From Azadirachta indica (lineage: Eukaryota > Streptophyta > Magnoliopsida > Sapindales > Meliaceae), in NCBI GenBank assembly GCA_022749755.1, contig CM040451.1, forward strand, positions 2,556,871 to 2,620,870: 64,000 nt of DNA, written 5' to 3'. Position 1 is the first letter of the stretch, and each line of letters starts with the position of its first letter. The notes beneath the pieces are model-generated. The model saw nothing but the letters and a program-made list of their open reading frames with translations, was not told where the DNA came from and searched no databases. The position numbers and the translations under genes were made by a program. Shown here in pieces: positions 36,571 through 49,141 of this stretch.

Positions 36571-39382
36571 TCAAACATTTGTGCTACATGTGCAAGATGC
36601 ATTGATTATCCTAGCGTTTCCATGTTGATCACTTGCTTCCCCTTCTTTGCGGTAAAGACTACTTTTACCTTTCTGGAAAAGAGAATCTGAAGAACGTAGG
36701 ACATCACAAAAGAGTTGGTAATGTTGCCAAATAAACATGATGACTGGTGTTGCAGCAATTGCAGTAACGAGAATAGCTATCCATAACCTCCTGCCATTGA
36801 AGAAAATGAAAAATGTTGTAGAAAATGCTACCATCATTGCTGCAACTGATATGAAAAGTGTTGCTAGTCCAGTACGCAACTTTCTTGGCAACTTCAGGAG
36901 GAAATCTTCTTCTGCATAAGGCGAAGTGAGAATAGATAAGAAGTTCAATACCGAGAGTGAGGAGGATACCAGCGACACTGCATCTGATATTGCAAAAATC
37001 TTCAAGGAAGATTTTCCAAGGAAAATAGGAAACCCTGTGGTTTGGTTGGGGCCACCCGGTACAGTGAAAGCTGCTGCAAAAACGACGGTGGCAATAAGTG
37101 TTGCCACCAACATGCAAGATGTTGCAGTATCTTTCATCCATTTCTCTCCCCTATCCCTCAATTCCTGATGCTTCTTTGTAAATAAAGCTCTAGGAGTCCA
37201 CCCTTCTCCGTTTCTAGCTTCAGTGAACTTTCGTTGAACAACTTCTTCTACTTTCTACAATTAAGGAAATTGTAGTATTAAACTAGAATTTAGTAATAGA
37301 AACTATTTTTATATAAACTAATATATCAGAAAATGCAATAAAAAATATAATACTGGTTTATTCGAAAATACATCCTTCCAACAAAACTTCATGTCAATCT
37401 TTTTCATTTATTTCAATCACTACAAATAATAAGTACTGCCCCTCAATTAAGAAATGAAAAATACTTTTGTTGAATAGTTGAGACAAATACAGTGTATTCA
37501 TCACATGATAATATTGGATGATTGTGCTATTTGAAATATATTCTGCAATTTTTGTAAGATTGTCAACATTAAATTAAATTAGTGAAATTAAGAAAAAAAA
37601 ATTAGATAATGTGAAGGAGTTGACTTGAAAATCTAAGCTTTTAGGTAAACTAATAACTCACTAAAGAGTAATAGTAAACACACAAGATAACAATACATTT
37701 GTCTCTATATTTAAGAAATAAGACATACTTTATTCAATTTTAATATTTAAGTCCCTAACTCCTAATAAGAAGTTGGGTTAAAATAAAGGGTAAACTGGAT
37801 GGGGACTAAAAAGTTGAATAGAAAAACTTATATTCTCATTTGTTATTTCATCAAGTCTCAAAGAGAAAATGTTATTATGTCGTTCTTACACTATTGTTCA
37901 AAAAAAGAATGGTCTATGACTATAAATGTATAAAAGATTAAGCTAGTCGAGCAATTGATATTTTACCTTGAACCAAAGTAATTCGCGTTGCATTTGTAAA
38001 GCTGCTCCGGACACAACATTGAGTTGATTTGAAGGTGCTAACTCTCCAGCTAAATGCAAAATATTGTTACCTTCACTGTCTTCAAAGCTAAGTAACATAT
38101 CCTTATAAGCTGACTCTATCTGATAGATAAGCTTAAAAATATTGACCTGACGATTTTTAACAGCAATGTGAAATATGCTATATCTGTTTTCATCTCCATC
38201 TACTTTCCATATAAGATCAGGATATTCACGAATAAGTATAGATAGAAAATCAACATTGCCTCTCTCTGCAGCATCAAATATTAATTTTGTAGGCTTTGCA
38301 ATTAGTTCTGAAAGGTCCACGTCACTCAACATTAATATAACTCTCCCCCAAATGCACTCAATTAACTTTTTCCGCGCTTGCAGCTGTTCCTTTTCCAAAG
38401 CTCTAGCACCTGAAAATTTAGATTATTGTAATTAACACCGAATGCAGAAGAATAGGGTAACCAAGATTGTTCAGATCGAGGACTAACAAAGATTGAAGCA
38501 TCCCTTAAAAATTCTTCCCCAATTGGAGTAATTAGAAAACTTTGGATGCTTGCTAGCCAAGACATGTAGTGCTGTAACTCCCATCTGATTATCTCTAGTA
38601 GAACCACGAGCAGTGGCTAATTCTGGGAAATCATCAAGCAACTGCAGCGCAGTGACTGTAAATAAAACTAATGTTCTCATCATCCATGTATCATATGATG
38701 AAACTAATGAATTACCCAAAGCGATTTGAACAAAAATAAGCAAAAGTGCTTACCATACAACTCGGCTTCTATCAAATTGATAAACAAATCTTTACGATTT
38801 CTTTCTTCCAAGGAATGCTTAGTTTTTCCATATAGGAAATTTACCATCTCTTTATGGCCTAATGCTGCAGCCAATTCAATTGGTAATGTACCAAAATCAT
38901 CTGGAATCATTGCTATATTTTGATCTGTGTTTATCATCTCTTTAGCAATTTCCACACTTCCGGACGCAGCAGCAAAAAAAAGAGCTGTACTTCCAACATT
39001 ATTTGTCTTAGCTAGATCATCTGCATTCATCCTTTGCATGAGTTTCTTCGCAAAATCAATACGCTTTGCTGCAACTGCAACGTGAAGAGCGGTGTCTCCA
39101 TTTTTTGCGATAACAACTCCAATATTCTCTCCATAATCATCATAAATACGTCTAGCCACCTCCCAATCGCCATTTAGTACAGCTCGATACAATTTTAATC
39201 GTCTTTCTCTTATTTCTTGTCAATTAAATTCAAATAAATTAAATGAGTTATATAGTTGTTATGATATGTATATTGTGACGCAATGTACTTAAATCATCAA
39301 CATCAACAATCAATGAAATAACTATAACTTCAGCTTCCTTCTAAATGGATTAGCTATTGTCTTTCTCACTAGCAATTGACAT
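36571..39382 (-). CDS. Ankyrin-repeat PGG-domain membrane protein (ACD6/ITN1-like), intact copy
   Basis: Five exons on the minus strand: A 39,370-39,382, B 38,754-39,215, C 38,488-38,655, D 37,967-38,409, E 36,571-37,254. They total 1,770 bases and 589 codons plus stop, with GT-AG introns (donors GTGAGA, GTAAGC, GTTAGT, GTAAAA) and consistent phases. Ankyrin-type repeats lie at about 44-66 (GDTALHVAV), 77-136 and 184-195, and again at 254-340 (YSIFHIAVKN, NNILHLAGEL). The signature GAALQMQRELLWFK precedes the PGG domain: WMKDTATSCMLVATLIATVV, then PGG at 428-430. Predicted membrane helices are at about 407-427, 446-470, 490-515 and 519-538. Members such as Arabidopsis ACD6 and ITN1 are membrane proteins acting in salicylate-linked defence or salt response; function here is inferred from family. 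The 13-base first exon is tentative (weak acceptor); the rest is firm. Confidence 0.85.
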
Positions 39383-39563
39383 ATTGGCATTGTTAAAGAG
39401 CCATCTCAAGTATACATATCACAGATGTATATAACTAATAATAACTTGTCTTGTCAGATCATTATTAGTTTAACGTAAGATCATTATAACGTATAACAAT
39501 ACAAATATCATTATTAGTTTAAAATACATATTATTAGTTTAATATATATATATAAGGACGAAT

Positions 39564-39781
39564 CAGTAGCCACTTAATGTTACATAATTTCTTACGTTGT
39601 CTATAAACCATTAATAAATCTAAGCACTTTCAATAATGGCGATTAAATCTAATACATGTAATTAATAGATAATAAATGTACTATAATTATTCCATCTATG
39701 AGATGGACTCTCAATAGTTTGGAAGTATTCAGATTATTTACAAATAATATAAAAAATTGTATAAATTTAAAGGGAACATTA
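39564..39781. mobile_element. Short MITE-like element, copy 2
   Basis: Counterpart of 18,171-18,394 with several substitutions (for example CCCCTTA to CCACTTA at the left end). It is followed by an expanded (CATA)n tract at about 39,790-39,817. Confidence 0.5.
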
Positions 39782-39789
39782 ATGCTTTC

Positions 39790-39825
<36 letters not shown>

Positions 39826-40326
39826 GGTTACCCTTATAATAGATTAATTCTTATTTACGGTATTTATGCTCTATTAAATTAATAATTTTTTTAACTTTCA
39901 ATTTTACTCCTACATAGTTTGGGTTACAAAGGTCATTAAAATTCTCTGTGAAATTTAATAGATTTCTTTTTATTATTTAGCTGTCGATAGATTACAAAGG
40001 CTTCAACCACAAGCCAAGTCTAACTTTGTGGTTATGTTTGCAACGTTTAATGTATATAATATCTGCAAATATTAGAATTATATTAAATTCTAAACATCAT
40101 GAGTTTATAATTTTCCAATCCAATTCTGAATTCAAATGAATATTGCAAGAATATTTAGAAGTATATTCTTTTTGTAGTTTTTTAAACAAAATTAGAAGTG
40201 GAAATTAATATCTTTTGTACCCTAAACTAATAATTTTTTAAAAAAATGAATAAAAACAACTAATAATTTTTAAAAAAATTGAATAAAAATAAACCAATAA
40301 AAATTTTATAAATTAAATTCATTAAT

Positions 40327-43300
40327 AATTTTACTTTAAGATAAAAAAATAAAATTTTATGCTATATAAATATTAATTTATAAACCAAATTAATTTGAAA
40401 AAAATCTATAAACAAACAAATAATGTTGATTATATTTCATTGACGAAGAAGATCCAGAAAATAATATATGATTTACATAAACTTCCAACAAATATACTCA
40501 TTCAAAAAAATATAATATATAAATAATTATATATTAAATTTTTAATTAAAAAATTGTATTTTTTAAAACTTATAACCTTTTGCACAATATTTTTTTTTAA
40601 CAAAAAAAAAAATATATCCTAAATAAAATTTTTGGTTATTTGGAAAGTAAATCAAAAAAAAATTTAGAATGAGGAAAAAAAAATTGAAAGCAAAAAAATC
40701 TAGTTTGGTGTGTATATAAAAGTTATATTTTTATATGGGATATTATACTTTAATGCATCCTTTTGGTAAACAGCACATATCTCCATAGGATCATAGCATA
40801 ACACTAGATGCTCCCCTGAGTTTTGAAATAATATAAGGATACTCCCTAAGTTTAGTGATATTCTTGAGATAACTATTTTCAATATAAATTAATTATTTTG
40901 CCTTTAACTATTAAAAAAATATATAAAATAATTATTATATTATTTTTTTTTTTATTTTGTAATAACTAATATATTTTTTTAACATTTAAATTTGAAAAAT
41001 TGACCCTTAATTATTTTATGCTTTCAAATTTGTTACTATTTTTTTTACAATATTAATTATTCATAATTTTTGAAGTAGGTCATTTAATTAAAATCGTCTA
41101 TTTAAAAATTGTATAATAACATTGTCAAATTTGCTATTATTTTCTACAATTAATAGTAAAAAAGGTATGTTGAAAATATTTTACAATTAATTAAAAAATT
41201 TTATGTTGTAAAAGCTTTTAACAATTTGTTATGGCAAATTTTATATGGGAAAATATTTTACAATTAATATTGTAAAAAATAGGCAACAAATTTAATAATA
41301 TTAATTATACATGACATTTGAAATAGACCATTTTAATTTAATGTCATATTTCAAAAATTTATATATAATTAAATAAATTTGATATTCCTTTGTTTGAGCC
41401 ATAAATATATTTCATACTTCAATACAAATATTTTGCATTAGATTTAAGTGGACTGGAGCCCAATTTTTTAAAAATGAACCCAAACATATGGAGACAAAAT
41501 TTTTTTCCTTGACATTATAATGTTGTTGATGATAGTAGGTATACCTTCAAACTCAGTTGAAGACATCGTAGTCACAGACATTAAAATATCTTTTCTTTTA
41601 CCAAATCAAGAAGTTATCTGTAACAAGAAATCGAAAAAATTATTTAATTAGTCAATAATATGAAAGAAAATAAATTGTACAAATTAAACATTAATAAGCA
41701 TTAATACGATTGTATGAATTAAATAATATAAAGATTACATATAAATAAGAAAAAAAACTGATTAGACATAATTATATAAGAATTTGACACTAATATTCAA
41801 CAATTTACTACAAAAGATTAAAACTAATTTAAAATATTAATAAAAAATTACTTTTAAGTTTTTTATTTGGGATTTCAATAAAAATTAGAGAGTTTAGAAT
41901 AAAGAAAATTAATTGAATGAAAATTGGAGGGAGTTGAATGAATGTTCTTGAGAGTGCAAGAAATTGCAATGAAAATTTGGATTAAAGAGGAGTGGCGGGG
42001 CCACAGCAGAAAGATCAGGACATCAGACAGTATGCTTCTCTGTTTTTTTTTTTTTTTCTTTGTTGTTTGTTTTCTTTGTTTTATTTCTTAATACTAATAA
42101 TTGGATTAAGCCTACAAACTTATTAAGAATATTAAATTAATATTAATATATTATCAAGCATATGGCAAATATGTGATTATTTTATATATTATAAAATAAT
42201 ATTTTAAATAAAATATTATGATATTATTTTTAACGAATTGAACCATATTCTAATGGATTAATAATGAAAATAAACAATTTATATTTCTATAAAAAAATTT
42301 TAAATTTTTTAATCCAATTTAATCTATTGATTCATCAAATCCATTAAAAAGTCCATATTAATTAGATTTGAATTGGATGCTAAACACTCCTAGAAAAAAA
42401 AAAAAAACCATTTAATCCAGACCTAAACATGCCTATTTTTTCTTGGTTTTATTCGTCTTCCCAAATCCACATGCTCATACTGACTCACGTTCATCCGTTC
42501 ATAAGCCTAAAGAAAGAAACCGAAGAATTGATGCTTCATGTGAATAAGTACGTATCTCAAATCAATGTTGTTCTCTAGGTTCTTCTTTTCAATCTATGTT
42601 AAATCAATCAGTCAATCAATATGTGGGTTTAGTTATTTACTTTCACTCTCCATTTTCTCCGCAGCCGGCAACAATAGCAAGTGATACTTTTTCAGAATCC
42701 ACCCCACACAACCATTTCCACTTTATAAAATGTCACTTACATGTTTACCGTATCTCTAAAGTATAGCTCTTAAGATAATATAATATATGATTAATTAATT
42801 AATATTAATGAAAAATACACGTAGAAATTGCAGATTATCACCATCAACATGGCTATGATAAATTATTTCACCTTCTATTTTAGCTAACATGTCACATGGC
42901 ATACACAATCGCAGGAGCCAAAAACTCAAAAGACCAATACTTAGCTGCTAAGCCAAGGTCTTACCGAAAGGATTTGGTAAAATTGAATGAAACAAAAAAA
43001 GTAATGGCCTAATGTGTGTGTTTGGAAAGAAGTTTAATAGCATTGAATCACTGGTTCAGGAAAAATGGGTGTGTTTCAGAAGAAGAAAGCAATTAATATT
43101 AATTATTCTTATTTTATTTACATTTACTAACATACCCCTATGAAACTCTAAAAGTATATGTCAATACCCTCGTAGAAGTATAAGCTATTTTTTTAAACTT
43201 CGGGATATATATCAATTTCTCTATTCAAAGCAACTTAGAAGAGTCTATATGCTAAGTAGAGAAGGCAATTTGGTTAAATAAATCATATTTGTATTAACGC

Positions 43301-44800
43301 AAATTACCATTAACTTATTATTTGTGTCATTTTTTAAATTTGAATATGATTCATTTATGTAAAAGCAATTCATTTAAGTATAATTATTCGTCTAAAATAT
43401 GATTATTTATTTAGACACTATATATTTAAAACACTATTATTTATTTAAAACAACATTATTTATTTAAGACACAATTATTCATTTAATATATGATCAATTG
43501 TTTTATTAATTATGTCTTGAATAAATAAACGTATTCCAAATATTAAACACAAATATAACACTTTTATCAACTATTCGACATAAATATAATACAATTATCA
43601 ATCATTTATCAAATATATATACATTACTAATAATAGAAAGAAAAAAATAAAAATTAAAGCATCTAAAAAGCACAGGAACGGTGGCTACTAATTTTTGAAA
43701 AGCAATCCACTCGCAAATTCAAAACAAAAAAGCCTGGAAAAGAAAAGAACGACTTTTAAGTTTAAGAGTTTACCTCTTTTATATACGTCTCCAAATCCAC
43801 TGCACCAAATTAAGCAAAGTCTGAAAAGAGAGGGAACTAAACAAAAGCTGATCAAGATATGAAATAATGGACAATTTATAATTAACCAGGATATGTTTTC
43901 GGATCAAAGCTACCATGCAATCATGGTGCTCCAGTCTCTCTATTATATCTTAAAAAATGTTTATAATAACAGATGTACACTAGGTCAATTTTTTTTATTG
44001 TTGTAAATGTAAAGTCATTTTTTTTTAATATGCATACGTATTTATTTTCTAGGATTATAAAAAGATAATATTAATATCAGAAAATATATCTATTACACTA
44101 AAAGTCAAAGAGGTATCAGGCATATTCGCTTTTCATCAACAGTAGAGGCTAAACGCTCTTCCTGATTATATTTCTTTATCAATGCCAATCGTCTTACCTT
44201 TTTATTGTTTGTGTATTCCGATGATCTTATTTAACCAATCTTGATGATGTAATCAAATGATGCATATTGATAAGACAAAACAAGAGTAATGTTTATGTTT
44301 CTTTGAAATTATTAATTTCAATTTTTTGTCTTCATGTACTTAATTTTAACTGTCAAAGCTCAATTTAAATTCAGAGGCTCACTAATATTGAAACACATAA
44401 AAAATGATACAAAGTCTATTAAAAAAAATCAACTAATAATCATTAGATAATAACATTGAGTAAATTTTTATTGCAACTATATTAATAATTTTTTTATAAA
44501 TATTTAATATAAATAAATATGAAAATAAGAAAAATAGATGAAAATGGAGAATCCACTCTCTATATGGAGATTATTATTAGTTTGTTGAACATTTCACTAA
44601 TAATATTGTCAATTAATTAAATAATCTCGGTAATTTAGTTGCATCATAAATTCTATAAACATTTCTTTGAGAGCTATTCAAGGTGTAGGCATTTGACGCA
44701 TGCTATTTTTCCTTCTCTTCTCTCAACCGGGGACTTGAATTAATTTTTTTTTCCACTTTCTAATAATTAACCATAGACAACGGCGTCTGCCCGTTAATAT
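40327..44800. other. Unique AT-rich region right of the duplication
   Basis: No gene found. 40,735-40,880 contains phrases like GATGCTCCCCTGAGTTTTG and GATACTCCCTAAGTTTAGTG, typical of MITE ends, but I could not find a matching inverted end. 43,130-43,215 (ACATACCCCTATGAAACTC) is similar. 42,420-42,720 is less AT-rich but has no open frame of note. There are poly(T) at about 42,040-42,058 and poly(A) at about 42,394-42,407. Confidence 0.4.
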
Positions 44801-44802
44801 AT

Positions 44803-44838
44803 ACATATATATATATATATATATATCTATATATATAA
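44803..44838 (+). repeat. (TA)n microsatellite
   Basis: Alternating TA tract with single interruptions. Similar tracts lie at 46,328-46,354, 47,244-47,281 and 49,878-49,916. Confidence 0.85.
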
Positions 44839-45399
44839 CACTTCATAATTTAAAAATAAAACACTTATACAATGTCATGAACCAAAACCTTTTACAGTAC
44901 ATATCACCTCTCTAGCAATTAAAAAGTCTATTTCAAAATCTTTATTATTTTAAACTAAGACTAATTTTAAAATTTATAATAAATATTGAATAATCGTAAA
45001 ACATATCTAAGCAATAATTAACTTTTCCGGTGGAAATTGCTTGCTGAATATCTTGTTTTATCACCAGTCATCTGCATGACAATTCCAGGGAAGCAAAATT
45101 ATTCACAAAACTAATTTAATTAGCAGAATCTTAGAAGTCTCAATTTCTTTCTTTTTTTTTTTTTTTAACCTTAACTCTTCAGTAATGAGACTTCATCAGC
45201 CAATTACGTGCAAAATTTCCTTCTTTTCGATCCTCCTCTGTGTTATAATCTTCAAACTTGATTTCTATTAAACGAATAAGAATCCATATTTCAAACTTGA
45301 TTTCTATACAGGTTGTGTATATCATTTGATTGCATATATAACTTTTGGAAGAGGATCTCGTCAAATTCAATCAATAATTTTGTTTTTCATGTTGTGTTC

Positions 45400-45866
45400 A
45401 CATATGGAAAGCCAAGTTCTGCACGCATGCATGTATTATATATTAATATGGTATGAAAGTACTTTCCAGATTAATTTATTAAGTATTGAAATTTCAGAAC
45501 AAATATTTTAAGCATTAGTTGTGGAATATGTGTTGTTTCATATAATATATAATTTATTCTTAATTTGAAAAGATAAATTTCATTCAGAGCTATCGTAGTT
45601 GGCAAAATTTGGGAGTTACATATATTTTCAGAAACTAGAATCCATACTTCATTTCATTAATTATTGTTATGGATTCTATTGCTTTCAATTTTGAGATAAA
45701 CATTAGATGCATTAGAAGCATCGAAACTACATGAAATTGCTTAAACAAACAAGATTCTTTCATATTCATTGTTATTGTCAAATTCTATATTTAATTTTTA
45801 TTTGCAATTGAAATTTTCATATATTTCATAATTTTCTTAGGATTACAACATTCGCATTGGGAGAAT
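45400..45866 (+). repeat. Diverged direct repeat, member 1
   Basis: GGAAAGCCAAGTTCTG...GTATGAAAGTA...TTATTAAGTATTGAAATTTC...GTGGAATATGTGTTGT...AAACAAGATTCTTTCAT...GGATTACAACATT matches 55,797-57,466 once the 1.1-kb insertion there is removed. A shorter third member is at 46,607-46,735. No coding sense recognised. This uninterrupted member serves as the empty-site reference for the insertion at 55,946. Confidence 0.75.
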
Positions 45867-46606
45867 GTCTGATATCCCCTCATTTTAGCTTTAACACACT
45901 ATTACCTCCTTAATTTTTGCTTAATATTTCATTATCTCCTAATTTTTTATTAATATCCCATCATCTTCTAACCAATTAAATCATTATTGATGAACCCAAC
46001 CAATGATCTAAACTGATTATTTTAAAATTATAGAAAATATTACCTTATTTTTTTTTATAATTGAATATGATTAATTAATGATGAGGAGAGCACAAAGAAA
46101 CTTCATTATTTATAAGAAAGAAAATTACATCTCACTTAATCCGTAAATATAGGCAAATATTGCAATTGAGTCAAACTTTTCTATCAATCATCGCAGTGGA
46201 TTAAAATATGGATATAAATTTCATATTTTTTTTATTAGTCTACGTTAATGACGTACATGACAGTAGTTTTTATAATTTTTTTCGAATTTTTAATTTCAAT
46301 ATTTATTCTCCAAGTACCAAATCCATGTATATATATATATATATATATATATATGTGAACACAGACCCCGTCGTTGAACAAATTGTATTATCAACAATAA
46401 ATAATTAGCATTGAAAAATAATATTATGAACAAGTTGTCGCACACCATGAATAAAAGCCTTAATCATTTCACATCACCATTAATTAATTAATTACACCAT
46501 TGTTGGCAGCACGAAATAAGACTGAGACTCATCAGCGAATTAGCTATAAACTTTTCAGATTTCTTTGAGAAGAATTACTAATTATTAATCAATAATTGTC
46601 TTTATA

Positions 46607-46735
46607 TATGGAAAGTTAGGTTTTGTAGGTATAAACGTATAAATTAAGAAACGAAAGTAATCTACTGAATAATTTATGAATTACTGAAATTTCAGGAAAA
46701 AGAAAATGTTTTCTCTGTAGAATGTCATATTGAGT
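46607..46735 (+). repeat. Diverged direct repeat, member 3 (short)
   Basis: GGAAAGTTAGGTTTTGTAGG...GAAAGTAATCTACTGAATAA...ATTACTGAAATTTCAG parallels the beginning of the members at 45,400 and 55,797. It is more diverged and shorter. Confidence 0.5.
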
Positions 46736-47242
46736 GTTAGGTAATGTTTATTTTTAATATCTGAAATCCAAATTTGATTTAAATATAATTGATTTGTTTA
46801 TTTTTTTTATCTTACATGTCTGAATATAAATTTTAAATTGTTTTCTTTTATAAAAACAAAAAATTTGAAACTAATATATTGACATATATATCTTAAAAAT
46901 TCTGAAACTGATATATTAAATTATTGATATATATATAAGTATTAAGTAAATAATAATAAATTAAAGGTATTATTATGAACAACATATTCAATTCATATAG
47001 ACATTTAGTTATTCATGTTTAAGTTAAAATTTTTAACTTAATTATTTTTAAACTTTTTTAATAAGTTTTCAGATATAAGTTAAAAAACAAACAATTTTTA
47101 AACATTTGAATAAAATTATTGAGATCTATGTTAAAAACAGACCCTTAATGAAAGAAGATAAATTTAATTAATAAAATTATATTCTATTGTTTTCATTTTA
47201 GAGATAATTATATATTTTTACTGGAAGCAAAGAAACCAGCTT

Positions 47243-47243
<1 letters not shown>

Positions 47244-47281
<38 letters not shown>
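47244..47281 (+). repeat. (AT)19 microsatellite
   Basis: About 38 bases of perfect AT alternation, the longest pure run in the window. Confidence 0.9.
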
Positions 47282-47284
<3 letters not shown>

Positions 47285-47910
47285 TAGCAGCAAGAAACTA
47301 TGTGCAGACATTATCATTTTCTAATAGGCTAAATCTCAAGGTTTTATAAGTCATTTACTCTTTTCAGAAGCATATAATGTAAAGTGAATTAGATCCTAAT
47401 AGTATGATCTTCTGGACATAACAGTATGTTTTTGTTATTCTCCTTTTGATGATAAGACAATGACAAAGTAGAAACAAAATTTTAAATTTTATGCATTAAG
47501 TTTTAGAAAAAGATTTTGAATTTTTTTTAATCAAATAAAAGACAATTAGAATTTAATTAATAATTTGAAATGGTAATATTATGTTAATTATATTTTTATT
47601 CGACATGTAGGATAAATAAATAGAAAAGTACAGAAAATAAGTAGGTACAGGTAATCTATGCCCTACAATGTTTGTTGTCAATAAAATTTATTAGGGTCTA
47701 TTTATTTATTATTTTTTATTAAAATCTATATAAAATTATTTAAATATTTAAGTATATAAAATTACTTGCCCAATTCTTATATAAGTTACTGCATATAACA
47801 CAAATTAAAATTATCCCACCTCATCATAGTACATAAAAATATAATTTAAATATTCAAGATTCCCCTTTGCATCATATAAGTTGAATAATATTATAAGGAG
47901 AATAATAATT

Positions 47911-48826
47911 GCACCTCTATTTTTTAATATGAATATCAAGTTGTTACCGAAAACAAAATATATGTCAGTGAAACTCCTTTTATTAGTTTTGCTATGGCTG
48001 TTAGGTTTTGACTAATTTTAACCAATATAATAACATAAATGACTGTTGACTTATGTTGACAAATAAATTTACATAAATATCTTTAGTTTTTAATTTTTTT
48101 AAAAAAATAAATTACAATATAGATAATACACCAAAAATAAAAAATAATTAACATTTCAGAAAAAGGAAACAGTTACATATAAAAATAAAAAAATATTATC
48201 AACATTTAGGGTCTTATTTAAAAAATAAATTACAAAATATAAAGAGATAAATGTACATCAAAATTATTAATTTTCCTCAAATTATCATTGTCAGTCTCCA
48301 TTACTACAATTTCTTCATAACCTACTATATTTTTCACATTATCAACATAAGTCAATTTTTTTTTTTCCACAAAATTTTCAATTCTTATTCTTTGCTCAAC
48401 ATCAAACACCACCAACTACCAATTTTTCACTAATAGACTAAGAAAAATGAAGAAAAAAAAGAAAAAATAAAAGAAGAAGAAGAAATCAAACAACTACTAA
48501 TTTTTCCTCCATTTACTGAAAAATTGAAGAAGAAGAAGAAGAAAAATGTGGAAAGAGAGAGAAAAAAGAAAGAAGAAGAAGATAAAGAAGAAAGTATGTA
48601 AAGAGAAAGAAAAAAGAAAGTGAAGAAATTAGGGTTTTTTTTTTTTTTGTTTTCTTGTTAAATATAATTTATTTTATATTTTTATACTTTTAATTTTAAT
48701 TTACAATGACTATTATATCATTTTTTACTATAATAGTAACAAAAAAATTATAAAGAAAGGAGTTTCACTGATAATTATTTTCGTTTTAATTAGCTACTTG
48801 ATATTTATTTTTAAAAATAAGGATCC
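47911..48826. mobile_element. 0.9-kb DNA element with ~120-bp inverted ends
   Basis: The left end (47,911-48,046: CACCTCTATTTTTTAATATG, then GAATATCAAG, then CAGTGAAACTCC) matches the reverse complement of the right end (48,700-48,826: GATCCTTATTTTTAAAAATA, AAATATCAAG, CAGTGAAACTCC). AATTG is present at both outer borders. The interior has a long purine-rich tract (48,440-48,620, GAAGAAGAAG repeats) and a short open stretch of no known domain (48,230-48,415). No transposase seen. Long TIRs suggest a Mutator-like or foldback element; the target duplication is unclear. Confidence 0.65.
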
Positions 48827-49141
48827 AATTGTCAGTCTTTCAATAATATATGATATTACAATATGTAATATTATTTGTAAATGTCATCATCTTCAATTCA
48901 TACATTGGTTATTGACTTCTATGCATTTATTTGTATGTACGTATATGAACAAGACATATCTAATAGTAAACTTATATACAAGTTTTGCAATATTTTTATA
49001 CCATAAAAAAATATACAATGAGTATGGTAAATATAAAATATAATTCAGAATAAAAATCAAGGTAGGATTAAGGTCAATGGTGATGATCCAAATTCGATTA
49101 CATTGACAATCGATAACAATTACTACACACTTGACAAGAAC

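Larger units (their letters stand above)
21384..40326 (+). repeat. Large tandem duplication, copy 2
   Basis: Direct repeat of 1-18,940 with every element in the same order. Differences include (AAT)n length, homopolymer lengths, an extra A in the nsLTP gene (22,893-22,896), one extra C (38,766) and two fewer T (38,187-38,190) in the ankyrin gene. The last 1.1 kb (39,220-40,326) differs from copy 1 at roughly 25 positions by hand count, far more than the rest. Alternatives to a real duplication are a retained second haplotype or an assembly repeat error. Confidence 0.97.

Noticed and set aside
45880..45975. MITE-like left end with 'ATCCCCTCATTTTAGC' phrases (also 40,735 and 43,130)
   Set aside because: No matching inverted end or target duplication could be located within a reasonable distance, so boundaries cannot be supported.
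46208..46408. 66-codon open frame with IYIYIY repeat
   Set aside because: It runs through a (TA)n microsatellite and has random AT-rich composition.
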